Origin: DASUBN01 sp050261675 | Lineage (GTDB): Bacteria > Pseudomonadota > Gammaproteobacteria > Natronospirales > REEB76 | Direction: 5' to 3' | Length of the DNA: 45,122 nucleotides | Assembly: GCA_050261675.1 (NCBI GenBank) | Contig: JBLNDO010000035.1 | Span: forward strand, 1 to 45,122 | Part shown: positions 16,700 through 23,495 of the stretch, one piece after another | Layout of the letters: every line of letters begins with the position of its first letter | Numbering within the stretch: position 1 is the stretch's first letter | The notes under the pieces: generated by a model | Told to the model about the DNA's origin: nothing | Seen by the model: the letters and a program-made list of their open reading frames with translations, nothing else | Databases searched by the model: none | Made by a program: the position numbers and the translations under genes

Positions 16700-17571
16700 A
16701 CTACCGCACGCCCGTAAGCCTGCTTTTCGTGATCCTGGCGCTAGTGCTGATTGGCCAAAGCCTGTTCGTGGTGCCTCAAGGGAGTTGGGGCGCCGTGCGG
16801 CGCATGCAGGCGCCGCTGCAGGTAGGCCTCGCGCCGGGCCTGCATTTCAAGTTGCCGCTCGCCGACTCCGCCCTGCTGCTGGACGCGTCCGGGATCACGC
16901 TGGATGGAACCAGCCTCAACGGCGGTGAACTCAAGTTTCTTACCGCCGACGGCGAGACCGTGCAGGCCGGTTACTTCGCTCTCTGGCGCATCACCGATCC
17001 GGCCATATTCTGCGCCGCCGAGGACTGCGACGAAGACGCGGCCGCCCGGCGTTTGAACGAATCGGCGGTGGCCGCGCTGCGCGATGTGTTCAAGTCGGAG
17101 AAAACCGAAGCCGTGTTGGCAAACCAGGCCCGGCTCACGGCGGGTCTGGTGGAACGCCTGAATCCCGGGCTTGCGCCGCGAGGCATGCGCATCGAGCGCC
17201 TGGATCTCACCGGCGTGGGGCTTCCGCCCGCCGGGCTCGAGGACGTTTACACCCGTATGCGCTCGGCGCTGGAGGCCAGGGCCGCGGAGCTCCGCGCCGA
17301 GGGCGTCGCCGCGGGCGCGCGCAGCCGCGCCGCCACCGACGCGGAACGGGACCGGGTCCTGGCGTCCGCGGATTCCGAGGCGGTGCGCATCCGTGCCGCC
17401 GGCGAAGCGGAGGCCGCGGGCATCGAGGCCCAGGCATCACGGGAGGACCCGGAGTTCTTCAGCTTCTACAAGGGACTGGCCACCTACCGCCGGGGTCTCG
17501 CGGGGCAGACCATCTGGGTTCTGGACGTGGAAAGCCCCTTCCTCAAGTATCTGAAGACACCCCCGAAATAA
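16696..17571 (+). CDS. hflC: SPFH-domain protease modulator HflC
   Basis: Partner of HflK around FtsH. One N-terminal membrane segment (about residues 5-24, SLLFVILALVLIGQSLFVV) and a band-7 domain. The helical part is the family landmark: EARAAELRAEGVAAGARSRA, then AEAAGIEAQASREDPEFFSFYKGLATY. TTG start at 16696 overlaps the hflK stop (TTGA), with GGGAGGCGGA just upstream. 291 residues. An intrinsic terminator follows 31 bases after the stop. Confidence 0.93.
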   Translation: MNYRTPVSLLFVILALVLIGQSLFVVPQGSWGAVRRMQAPLQVGLAPGLHFKLPLADSALLLDASGITLDGTSLNGGELKFLTADGETVQAGYFALWRITDPAIFCAAEDCDEDAAARRLNESAVAALRDVFKSEKTEAVLANQARLTAGLVERLNPGLAPRGMRIERLDLTGVGLPPAGLEDVYTRMRSALEARAAELRAEGVAAGARSRAATDAERDRVLASADSEAVRIRAAGEAEAAGIEAQASREDPEFFSFYKGLATYRRGLAGQTIWVLDVESPFLKYLKTPPK

Positions 17572-17601
17572 ACGCTCAGTAATTGCGTGTATAATCTGAC
17601 C

Positions 17602-17632
17602 ACGGGCGGTCCTGCTGGGACGCCCGTTTTTT
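17602..17632 (+). terminator. Intrinsic terminator after hflKC
   Basis: ACGGGCG (17602-17608) pairs with CGCCCGT (17621-17627); the inner TCC/GGA extends the stem, and six T follow. A perfect TATAAT (17590-17595) lies just upstream of the stem. Confidence 0.8.
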
Positions 17633-17667
17633 GTGCCCGCACGCACGGGCTTGAGCAGGGGTGGGCG

Positions 17668-17859
17668 ATGCTGGTGCCGTTCTTGAGCGCCGTGGGACTT
17701 ATGCTGGTGATGGAGGGCATCATGCCGTTCCTCTCGCCCCGGGCGTTTCGCCGCATGCTGGCCGCCGTCACCCAGGTCGATGACCGGGCCTTGCGCCTCG
17801 CCGGCCTGCTGAGCATGGCCGCGGGCGCGCTTCTCGTCTACGCAGTACGGAGTGCATGA
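17668..17859 (+). CDS. yjeT: DUF2065 inner-membrane protein (YjeT-like)
   Basis: A 63-residue protein with two predicted membrane helices (about residues 3-21 and 44-60). The family pattern VMEGIMPFLSPRAFRRML and the GLLSMAAGALLVYAVR tail match YjeT. It sits between hflC and purA as in E. coli. Function is unknown in the family. AGGGGTGGG lies just upstream of the ATG, and the stop overlaps the purA start. Confidence 0.85.
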   Translation: MLVPFLSAVGLMLVMEGIMPFLSPRAFRRMLAAVTQVDDRALRLAGLLSMAAGALLVYAVRSA

Positions 17860-19151
17860 TGGGCAAGAACCTCATCGTGATCGGCGCCCAATGGGGCGAT
17901 GAAGGCAAAGGCAAGGTGGTGGACTGGCTCACCGACCGCGCGGCGGCGGTGGTGCGCTTCCAGGGCGGCCACAATGCCGGCCATACCCTCGTCATCAACG
18001 GCGAGAAGACCGTGCTTAAGCTCATCCCCTCGGGCATCCTCCGGGACGACGTGCAGTGCCTCATCGGCAACGGCGTGGTGATCTCCCCCACGGCCCTGTT
18101 CGAGGAGATCGGCATGCTCGAGAGCAAGGGCGTGCCGGCGCGCCGCCGCCTCAGGATTTCCCCGGCCTGCCCGCTGATCCTCCCGTCCCACGTGGCCCTG
18201 GACAAGGCCCGGGAGCACGCCAAGGGCGCCGCCAAGATCGGCACCACCGGGCGCGGCATCGGCCCTGCCTATGAGGACAAGATCGCCCGCCGCGCGGTGC
18301 GCATTGCGGATCTGTTCCACCGCGAACGATTCGCCTCGAAGCTCGGCGAAGTGCTGGATTACCACAATTTCGTGCTCAAGAACTATTTCCGCGCCGAGCC
18401 CGTTCCCTTCCAGAAGACCCTGGAGGAATGCCTGGATCTCGTGCCGCAACTCGAACCCATGGTGGCGGACGTCACCGCCGTCCTATACGAACTCCATGAG
18501 CGGGGCGAGAACGTGCTGTTCGAAGGCGCCCAGGGCGCGCTCCTGGACGTGGACCACGGCACCTATCCCTACGTCACCTCGTCCAACACCACTGCGGGCG
18601 GCGCCGCCACCGGCACGGGCCTCGGACCCCGCTACTTCGATCAGGTGCTGGGCATCGTGAAGGCATACACCACGCGGGTGGGGGAGGGGCCCATGCCCAC
18701 TGAGCTCTTCGACGCCATGGGCGAGCACCTGGCGCGCCGTGGCCACGAATTCGGCTCCGTCACCGGCCGGCCGCGCCGCTGCGGCTGGTTCGACGTGGTG
18801 GCCCTGAGGCGCTCCATCATCAACAATAGCGTGACCAGCGTCTGCATCACCAAACTGGACGTACTGGACGGACTCGACACCATCCGCATCTGCGTGGCCT
18901 ACATGACCCCCCAGGGCGAGGTGAAGATCGCGCCCACCGGCGCCGAGAGCTTTGCCGAGTCGGAGCCCGTGTACGTGGACATGCCCGGCTGGAAGGCTTC
19001 CACCGTGGGGCTCACGAAATACGAGGAGCTTCCGGAGAACGCCCGGGCCTATCTCAAGAAGCTCGAGGAACTCATGGGCGTGCCCCTGGACCTCATCTCC
19101 ACCGGCGCGGACCGCACCCAAACAATCGTTCTGCGCCATCCCTTCGGATAG
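17856..19151 (+). CDS. purA: Adenylosuccinate synthetase
   Basis: Converts IMP and aspartate to adenylosuccinate with GTP, the first committed step to AMP. Landmarks: GAQWGDEGKGK (residues 10-20, IMP/GTP loop with catalytic Asp), GGHNAGHT (catalytic His), TTGRGIGPAYEDK, EGAQGALLDVDHGTYPYVTSSNT, TGRPRRCGWFD and the C-terminal STGADR. 431 residues, normal. The start overlaps yjeT; a second ATG directly follows the first. Confidence 0.96.
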   Translation: MMGKNLIVIGAQWGDEGKGKVVDWLTDRAAAVVRFQGGHNAGHTLVINGEKTVLKLIPSGILRDDVQCLIGNGVVISPTALFEEIGMLESKGVPARRRLRISPACPLILPSHVALDKAREHAKGAAKIGTTGRGIGPAYEDKIARRAVRIADLFHRERFASKLGEVLDYHNFVLKNYFRAEPVPFQKTLEECLDLVPQLEPMVADVTAVLYELHERGENVLFEGAQGALLDVDHGTYPYVTSSNTTAGGAATGTGLGPRYFDQVLGIVKAYTTRVGEGPMPTELFDAMGEHLARRGHEFGSVTGRPRRCGWFDVVALRRSIINNSVTSVCITKLDVLDGLDTIRICVAYMTPQGEVKIAPTGAESFAESEPVYVDMPGWKASTVGLTKYEELPENARAYLKKLEELMGVPLDLISTGADRTQTIVLRHPFG

Positions 19152-19196
19152 AAGCCTTCAACCGACGGCTTCCGATGGCTTCTATCTAAGCCATTG
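19151..19196 (+). other. Tandem alternative hairpins downstream of purA
   Basis: GAAGCC (19151-19156) can pair with GGCTTC at 19167-19172 or with a second GGCTTC at 19177-19182. The second copy can instead form ATGGCTT/AAGCCAT (19175-19181 with 19188-19194, extendable by a G-T and C-G pair). No T-run follows, so it is not a standard intrinsic terminator. Confidence 0.5.
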
Positions 19197-19252
19197 ATCC
19201 TTAATGGGCGGGATACCTGCCCCAAATAATTTAAAATCAGGGGTTTCCTGAC

Positions 19253-19281
19253 TTTACATATTATGTAGTGTCATCTAGAGT
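19253..19281 (+). promoter_or_regulatory. Candidate promoter and 11-base dyad before the Dlt-like cassette
   Basis: TTTACA (19253-19258) and TAGAGT (19276-19281) are 17 bases apart in an A/T-rich gap between purA and the carrier protein gene. The palindrome ACATATTATGT (19256-19266) overlaps the -35 and spacer and could bind a regulator. The -10 match is only moderate. An alternative small hairpin TCAGG/CCTGA lies just upstream (19237-19251). Confidence 0.3.
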
Positions 19282-19336
19282 ACCTAATTGGGAGTAACGC
19301 GACGCTATTTTGGGTCACGCCATGGAAGGAAGCCCC

Positions 19337-19627
19337 ATGCACCAACAGAGGACGCAGAAAATGCCGATCCAGGCACAGGCTACACCGCTCGACCATGTCA
19401 CATCTGAGGTGCGGGACCGCATCCTCCGCTTGGTCGAGGCGGCGGTGATGCGCAAGGTCAGTTTGGACGAGCCGCTGCTCGAATCCGGGCTGGTGGATTC
19501 CATCACGGCCGTGGACCTGGCCTTGCAGGTCGAGACGGAATTGGGAGTGGAAATACCCGCCGAGAAGATCCACGAGTACCTGCGCACCGTCCGTAGCCTG
19601 GCCGAGTATGTTGCGTCTCACCGGTAA
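19337..19627 (+). CDS. dltC: DltC-like D-alanyl carrier protein
   Basis: An acyl-carrier-type protein, expected to carry D-alanine as a thioester on phosphopantetheine. The attachment motif is GLVDSITAVDLALQVE with the serine after the Asp, preceded by LDEPLLES and followed by LGVEIPAEKIHEYLRTVRSLAEYV. ATG at 19337 has GGAAGGAA about 6 bases upstream and gives 96 residues. ATG at 19361 (88 residues, weaker AGAGG) and ATG at 19322 are alternatives; DltC itself is about 80. The sequence alone would fit any stand-alone ACP; the DltC role comes from the four Dlt-like genes that follow. The 3' end overlaps the next gene by 20 bases. Confidence 0.8.
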   Translation: MHQQRTQKMPIQAQATPLDHVTSEVRDRILRLVEAAVMRKVSLDEPLLESGLVDSITAVDLALQVETELGVEIPAEKIHEYLRTVRSLAEYVASHR

Positions 19628-20789
19628 ATACCCGGTCCTTGAGCACATCGCCGCTTTCGCCGTTGCCTGGGTAGCCGCCTCCTATCTTTTCCTCCACGTG
19701 CTGCGGCCCATCACGGTGCAGCAACCGGACCCCGGCTACCACATCGATACGCTCGGGAAAGGCGAAACGGCGGTACGCAACATCATTTATCTCTCCGACG
19801 CACTGCGCCGCGGCAAGACCATCGTGATCCTCGGTTCCTCGGAACTGGATCGTGTGCTGTGGAATCCCTACACGCCGAACCTGTTCTTCCCACAACATCA
19901 TCTCGCGCGCGTCTACACCTATGGGCGGGCGGGGTTCGAGACGCTCGGCATGTACGGCCTTCTGTATGGCGTGAAACCCCATCTGAATGCAAATTCGCGC
20001 CTGGTCATCATGCTGTCTCCTGTCTGGTTCCGTACCACCGACTTGCAGGTGGCCAATTTCAGCGACAATTTCAACGACACGATCTTGCTACAAGACTACT
20101 GGAGCGACGGAGTACGCAGCGTATTCCATGATTACCTGACATCCCATCAATTTGAATTTTCCAACATGACCGACACGCAGCAGATGTACTTGGACGATCC
20201 GTCCAGCATCTTGGATTGGTATCTGCCGGGTTTCTTGATGCGGACCGTGAACGCCCGTGCCTATTCACAGCGCGTGAAGCTGGATCTCCGACTGAGCCGC
20301 TTGTCGAAAGATTCTTCCGCGGACAGCTATTCAGCCGGCAACGGTGCCGACCTGCCCTGGGACCGTTACGAAGAGAATGCGCGGTCCCTGGAGGCGGCGC
20401 ATATGACCAACAATCCGTTATGGGTGCGTGATAACTTCTACAGACTCTATAGCAGTTCGGATGGATGGAAACATCGGCAGTATTACCCACCCAATATGAA
20501 CCCTGAACCGGAGATAGCTGCTCTGCGGGAACTGTTGCAGATGTTGCAACGCAGCAAAGTCAAAGCGCTCTTCATTATGCAGCCGATAAACCCGAAACTC
20601 TATGACGACGTGCATCGTTTTGACGACCTCAATGCGCGCATCGGCGGTCTTTGCCGTGAATACGGCATGCACTATATGGACATGTACAGCCAGCCCTACG
20701 AGCAGGGCATATTGCGTGACGGAACCCATCCCGGCGCATTGGGCTGGGAGCGCATCGACCTGGAGATCGAGAGGTTTTTCAGGCTATGA
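19608..20789 (+). CDS. dltD: DltD-like SGNH hydrolase/acyltransferase
   Basis: A 393-residue membrane-anchored protein with one N-terminal membrane segment (about 12-31) and a large outer domain. The SGNH-type nucleophile region is IVILGSSELDRV (Ser77/Ser78), and the Asp-His pair is in RDGTHPGALGW (Asp371, His374), matching the DltD triad. In Gram-positive bacteria DltD hands D-alanine to teichoic acid on the outer face. The middle of the protein is divergent, and the gene is visibly more A/T-rich than purA or rnr, suggesting transfer. It overlaps the carrier gene by 20 bases and the next small gene by 4 (ATGA). Similarity elsewhere than the triad is weak by eye. Confidence 0.75.
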   Translation: MLRLTGKYPVLEHIAAFAVAWVAASYLFLHVLRPITVQQPDPGYHIDTLGKGETAVRNIIYLSDALRRGKTIVILGSSELDRVLWNPYTPNLFFPQHHLARVYTYGRAGFETLGMYGLLYGVKPHLNANSRLVIMLSPVWFRTTDLQVANFSDNFNDTILLQDYWSDGVRSVFHDYLTSHQFEFSNMTDTQQMYLDDPSSILDWYLPGFLMRTVNARAYSQRVKLDLRLSRLSKDSSADSYSAGNGADLPWDRYEENARSLEAAHMTNNPLWVRDNFYRLYSSSDGWKHRQYYPPNMNPEPEIAALRELLQMLQRSKVKALFIMQPINPKLYDDVHRFDDLNARIGGLCREYGMHYMDMYSQPYEQGILRDGTHPGALGWERIDLEIERFFRL

Positions 20790-20911
20790 AGCGCTTTTTC
20801 CTGCTGTGCTGCTTATACCTGGTGTTCTTGCTGGCACTGGTGTTCCTGGCGACCCCCCCGGATCCTGACGTATCCACGGTAAAGGTCATCTTCGAGTACC
20901 AGAAGTACTGA
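20786..20911 (+). CDS. dltX: DltX-like single-span peptide (41 aa)
   Basis: A very short gene. It encodes 41 residues: basic start MKRFF, one hydrophobic helix (about 4-22), a Pro/Asp turn (TPPDPDVS) and the C-terminus VIFEYQKY. The last six residues FEYQKY fit the DltX tail F-x-Y-x-x-F, with Tyr for the final Phe. In Gram-positive Dlt systems DltX binds DltB, and its tail tyrosine is reported to take up D-alanine on the way to DltD. Its ATGA overlap with dltD and the 3-base gap to the DltB-like gene show it is translated as part of the cassette. It lies between D and B, whereas in firmicutes dltX precedes dltA. Confidence 0.8.
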   Translation: MKRFFLLCCLYLVFLLALVFLATPPDPDVSTVKVIFEYQKY

Positions 20912-20914
20912 GCC

Positions 20915-22057
20915 ATGTACGCCCAATGGCCGTTTTTCATCGTGCTGATCGGGCTGTCCGCCGGGATGTTGTTGTACAAGGCGGCGTTACTGCATTTGCC
21001 GTTCCTCTCCCGTCCTTGGTGGCATTACCGGCATACCGTGATGTTACTGGGTGCGGGATCTTGGATGCTCATATACCGGGAAGACTGGCGCTGGCCGATG
21101 GCCTTGCTGGTGTTCGACTATGGGCTTTTCCTGATGTTGCGGCGCTCCGTGCTTCCTCGCTGGCTGGCCGTCTCCCTGACCCTATTGCCGTTGCTGGTCG
21201 TCAAGTCGGGCTGGTTGCCGTCCGCGGGCTTGTTGGGGCTGTCCTTCATCACTTTCCGGGCGATAGATGCTTTGCTCATGAGCACCGCCGAGGACCCGGG
21301 AGATCCCGGCGAATATTTCTTATATCTATTCTTTCCGCCAGCGATCCTCGCCGGACCCATGTACCGCTGGCGATCCTATCGGGAGGACATGGCCGGGGCA
21401 TTCGACAGGCTCACGGCGCAGGTGGTGCTGGAGGGCTGGGAGCACCTGCTGCTCGGCATCGTGCAGAAATTCGCGATCGCCCAGTTGATCGACGTGTTCG
21501 TCATGCAGCGCCTGGATCCGACGGACTATTCCCCGGATGGCATGGTCATGAATGCGGCCGGGTACAGCGTGTTTCTGTACTTCGATTTTGCCGGATATTC
21601 CAACATGGCCATCGGCGCCGCTGCCCTATTCGGATTCCGCCTTCCGGCCAATTTCAACAACCCTATCGCGACGCGCAATCCGCAGGATTTTTGGAAGCGC
21701 TGGCATGTGAGCCTGTCAGAGTGGCTGCGGGACGTGGTGTTTTCCCCTCTCTACAAGTTCCTGGTCTCGAGAGGAGGCATGGCGCAGCGCAAACTGCAGG
21801 CGCAGAACATCTGCATCCTGGCGACGCTGTTTATCATGGGTACCTGGAATGGCTTCCAACCCCAATATATCTGCAGCGGTCTGATGTTCGGGTTATACGC
21901 CGTCGTCTATCACACACTCGCGTTCGTGGCGCGTACCCATGCGGATCTTCACCGCATCATGGAACGGCCGTACGTAAGGGCCATCGGACGAGTCTTGACC
22001 GTGATCCTGATGGTCCTGGCGCTGTATGTGTTCAGCGGGCGAAGCCCGATCCATTGA
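20915..22057 (+). CDS. dltB: DltB-like MBOAT protein with WNG in place of WHG
   Basis: A 380-residue polytopic membrane protein of the MBOAT family. DltB-type blocks: FFPPAILAGPMYRW, FLYFDFAGYSNMAIGAA, the signature NPQDFWKRWHVSLSEWLRD (conserved His264), and the C-terminal YVFSGRSPIH that parallels YIFSGKPF of B. subtilis DltB. The segment matching MGVWHGLAPQYIIYG of B. subtilis reads MGTWNGFQPQYICSG here, so the residue expected to be the catalytic histidine is Asn312. Flanking residues align without gaps, so misalignment is unlikely. Expected role: move D-alanine from DltC across the membrane; with the Asn it may be altered or inactive. It follows dltX after 3 bases. Confidence 0.88.
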   Translation: MYAQWPFFIVLIGLSAGMLLYKAALLHLPFLSRPWWHYRHTVMLLGAGSWMLIYREDWRWPMALLVFDYGLFLMLRRSVLPRWLAVSLTLLPLLVVKSGWLPSAGLLGLSFITFRAIDALLMSTAEDPGDPGEYFLYLFFPPAILAGPMYRWRSYREDMAGAFDRLTAQVVLEGWEHLLLGIVQKFAIAQLIDVFVMQRLDPTDYSPDGMVMNAAGYSVFLYFDFAGYSNMAIGAAALFGFRLPANFNNPIATRNPQDFWKRWHVSLSEWLRDVVFSPLYKFLVSRGGMAQRKLQAQNICILATLFIMGTWNGFQPQYICSGLMFGLYAVVYHTLAFVARTHADLHRIMERPYVRAIGRVLTVILMVLALYVFSGRSPIH

Positions 22058-22063
22058 GACCCC

Positions 22064-23491
22064 ATGCGATTCGACATTGTGAAAGGTGGATTCCTGGATG
22101 TAGCAACGGATGGCTCGCGCTTGGCCGTAGTCGGCAGCGATTGCGCCCTGGATTGGGAGGCGTTTCGCCGCGCCGTAGGGCGCTGGGTCGCGGAGGCGGC
22201 CGGCGCCGGCATTGGCCCGGACATCCCGGTGGTCATTTACGGACACAAGGAGTCCGAATTCGTGGTGGCCATGGCGGGCTGTCTCGAGTTGCGCGCGCCC
22301 TTCGTGCCGGTGGACGAGATCTATCCCGAGGATCGCCTGTTCCGTATCGCCGAGATCATCAAGGCGCCGGCCATCTATCGCACGGCGCAACGACGTTTCC
22401 ACAAGCTTGGGCATCCTCCCCATCCCATGGCCGAGGCGGACCTGGCGTACGTGATGTTCACGTCCGGCAGCACAGGGGAACCCAAAGGGGTGCAGATTGG
22501 CCGCGCGGGTGTCGTCGGCTTAGTGGCGTGGATGCGCGATTGCTTCAAGCTGGGTGCGAGACCCGTGTTCATGAATCAGGCGCCCTTCAGCTTCGATCTC
22601 TCCATGTACGAAGTCTTCGGGTTTCTGGGCCTGGGTGGGACCCTCCTGCTCAATTCCCGTGCGCAGGTGGCCGAGGCTCAAGCGTTTCAGTCCCGCTTGC
22701 AGAACTACGGCGTGACGGTCTGGGTCTCGACGCCGTCTTTTGCGCACCAACAGCTACTGGACAAGCGCTTCGACGGCGCCCATTTGCCGCAACTTGCGAC
22801 ATTCCTGTTCTGCGGCGAGACCTTGCCGTCGAAACTGGCGCTGCGCCTGCGTAAGCGTTTTCCGACCGCGCGTATCCTTAACACCTATGGCCCCACCGAG
22901 GCCACCGTCGCCACGACCTGGATGTTCATCGACGACGGGGTGATTGCCACCCACGATCCACTGCCCGTGGGGCGTCCCAAGCCCGGTAGTATCGTCAGGG
23001 TAGACGGTGACGAGATCATCATCCTCGGCGAGCATGTGATGCGAGGGTATCTCAACAGCCCGGCACTCAACCACGAGAAGCTCTTTTCAGAGAACGGCAT
23101 TCGCGGTTTCCGGACCGGCGACCTCGGCGAAATCGGCCCAGACGGGCTGGTTTTCTGCCGCGGCCGCCGCGACGACCAGATCAAACTGAACGGCTACCGC
23201 ATCGAACTGCAGGAGATCGACAAGGCCTTGGAGAAATTGCCCGGCGTAACCCGGTCCACGGTGGTGCCCTTGCGCAAACCCGACGGTTCGGTGGCGCGGC
23301 TCGTGGCCTACGTGGTGCTGGAACCAGGTGCCGCCCTCGTGGGCTGGAAGGAGGAGGTGGCCAGGCACCTGCCCGCCTACATGCTGCCTTCGGAATTGCT
23401 GCCGGCACTGGATCTGCCGGTGTCCACCAATGGCAAGGTGGACAGGAAAGCCCTGGAGAAAGCCTACCTCACGGGTGCCGGTGCCGCCTGA
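22064..23491 (+). CDS. dltA: DltA-like D-alanine--carrier protein ligase
   Basis: An ANL-family adenylating enzyme, 475 residues. P-loop-like TSGSTGEPKG (133-142), A5 motif NTYGPTEATV (273-282), TGD (351-353), hinge GRRDDQIKLNGYRIEL and catalytic Lys458 in STNGKVDRK. Several blocks are DltA-specific: FMNQAPFSFDLSMYE, VTVWVSTPSF and FLFCGETLP with Cys250, the position tied to D-alanine selectivity in Bacillus DltA. The DltA assignment is therefore stronger than generic AMP-ligase. It closes the cassette and converges on the next gene with a 4-base gap and no visible terminator. Confidence 0.88.
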   Translation: MRFDIVKGGFLDVATDGSRLAVVGSDCALDWEAFRRAVGRWVAEAAGAGIGPDIPVVIYGHKESEFVVAMAGCLELRAPFVPVDEIYPEDRLFRIAEIIKAPAIYRTAQRRFHKLGHPPHPMAEADLAYVMFTSGSTGEPKGVQIGRAGVVGLVAWMRDCFKLGARPVFMNQAPFSFDLSMYEVFGFLGLGGTLLLNSRAQVAEAQAFQSRLQNYGVTVWVSTPSFAHQQLLDKRFDGAHLPQLATFLFCGETLPSKLALRLRKRFPTARILNTYGPTEATVATTWMFIDDGVIATHDPLPVGRPKPGSIVRVDGDEIIILGEHVMRGYLNSPALNHEKLFSENGIRGFRTGDLGEIGPDGLVFCRGRRDDQIKLNGYRIELQEIDKALEKLPGVTRSTVVPLRKPDGSVARLVAYVVLEPGAALVGWKEEVARHLPAYMLPSELLPALDLPVSTNGKVDRKALEKAYLTGAGAA

Positions 23492-23495
23492 AGGC

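Noticed and set aside
19151..19330. A possible att site duplicating the tRNA-Leu 3' end on the far side of the accessory block
   Set aside because: No copy of the tRNA 3' sequence was found by eye near purA, and there is no integrase, so tRNA-site integration is not supported.
22064..23491. Reading the adenylating enzyme as part of a non-ribosomal peptide system
   Set aside because: There is a single stand-alone A domain and a single carrier protein with no condensation or thioesterase domain, and the sequence blocks are DltA-specific.
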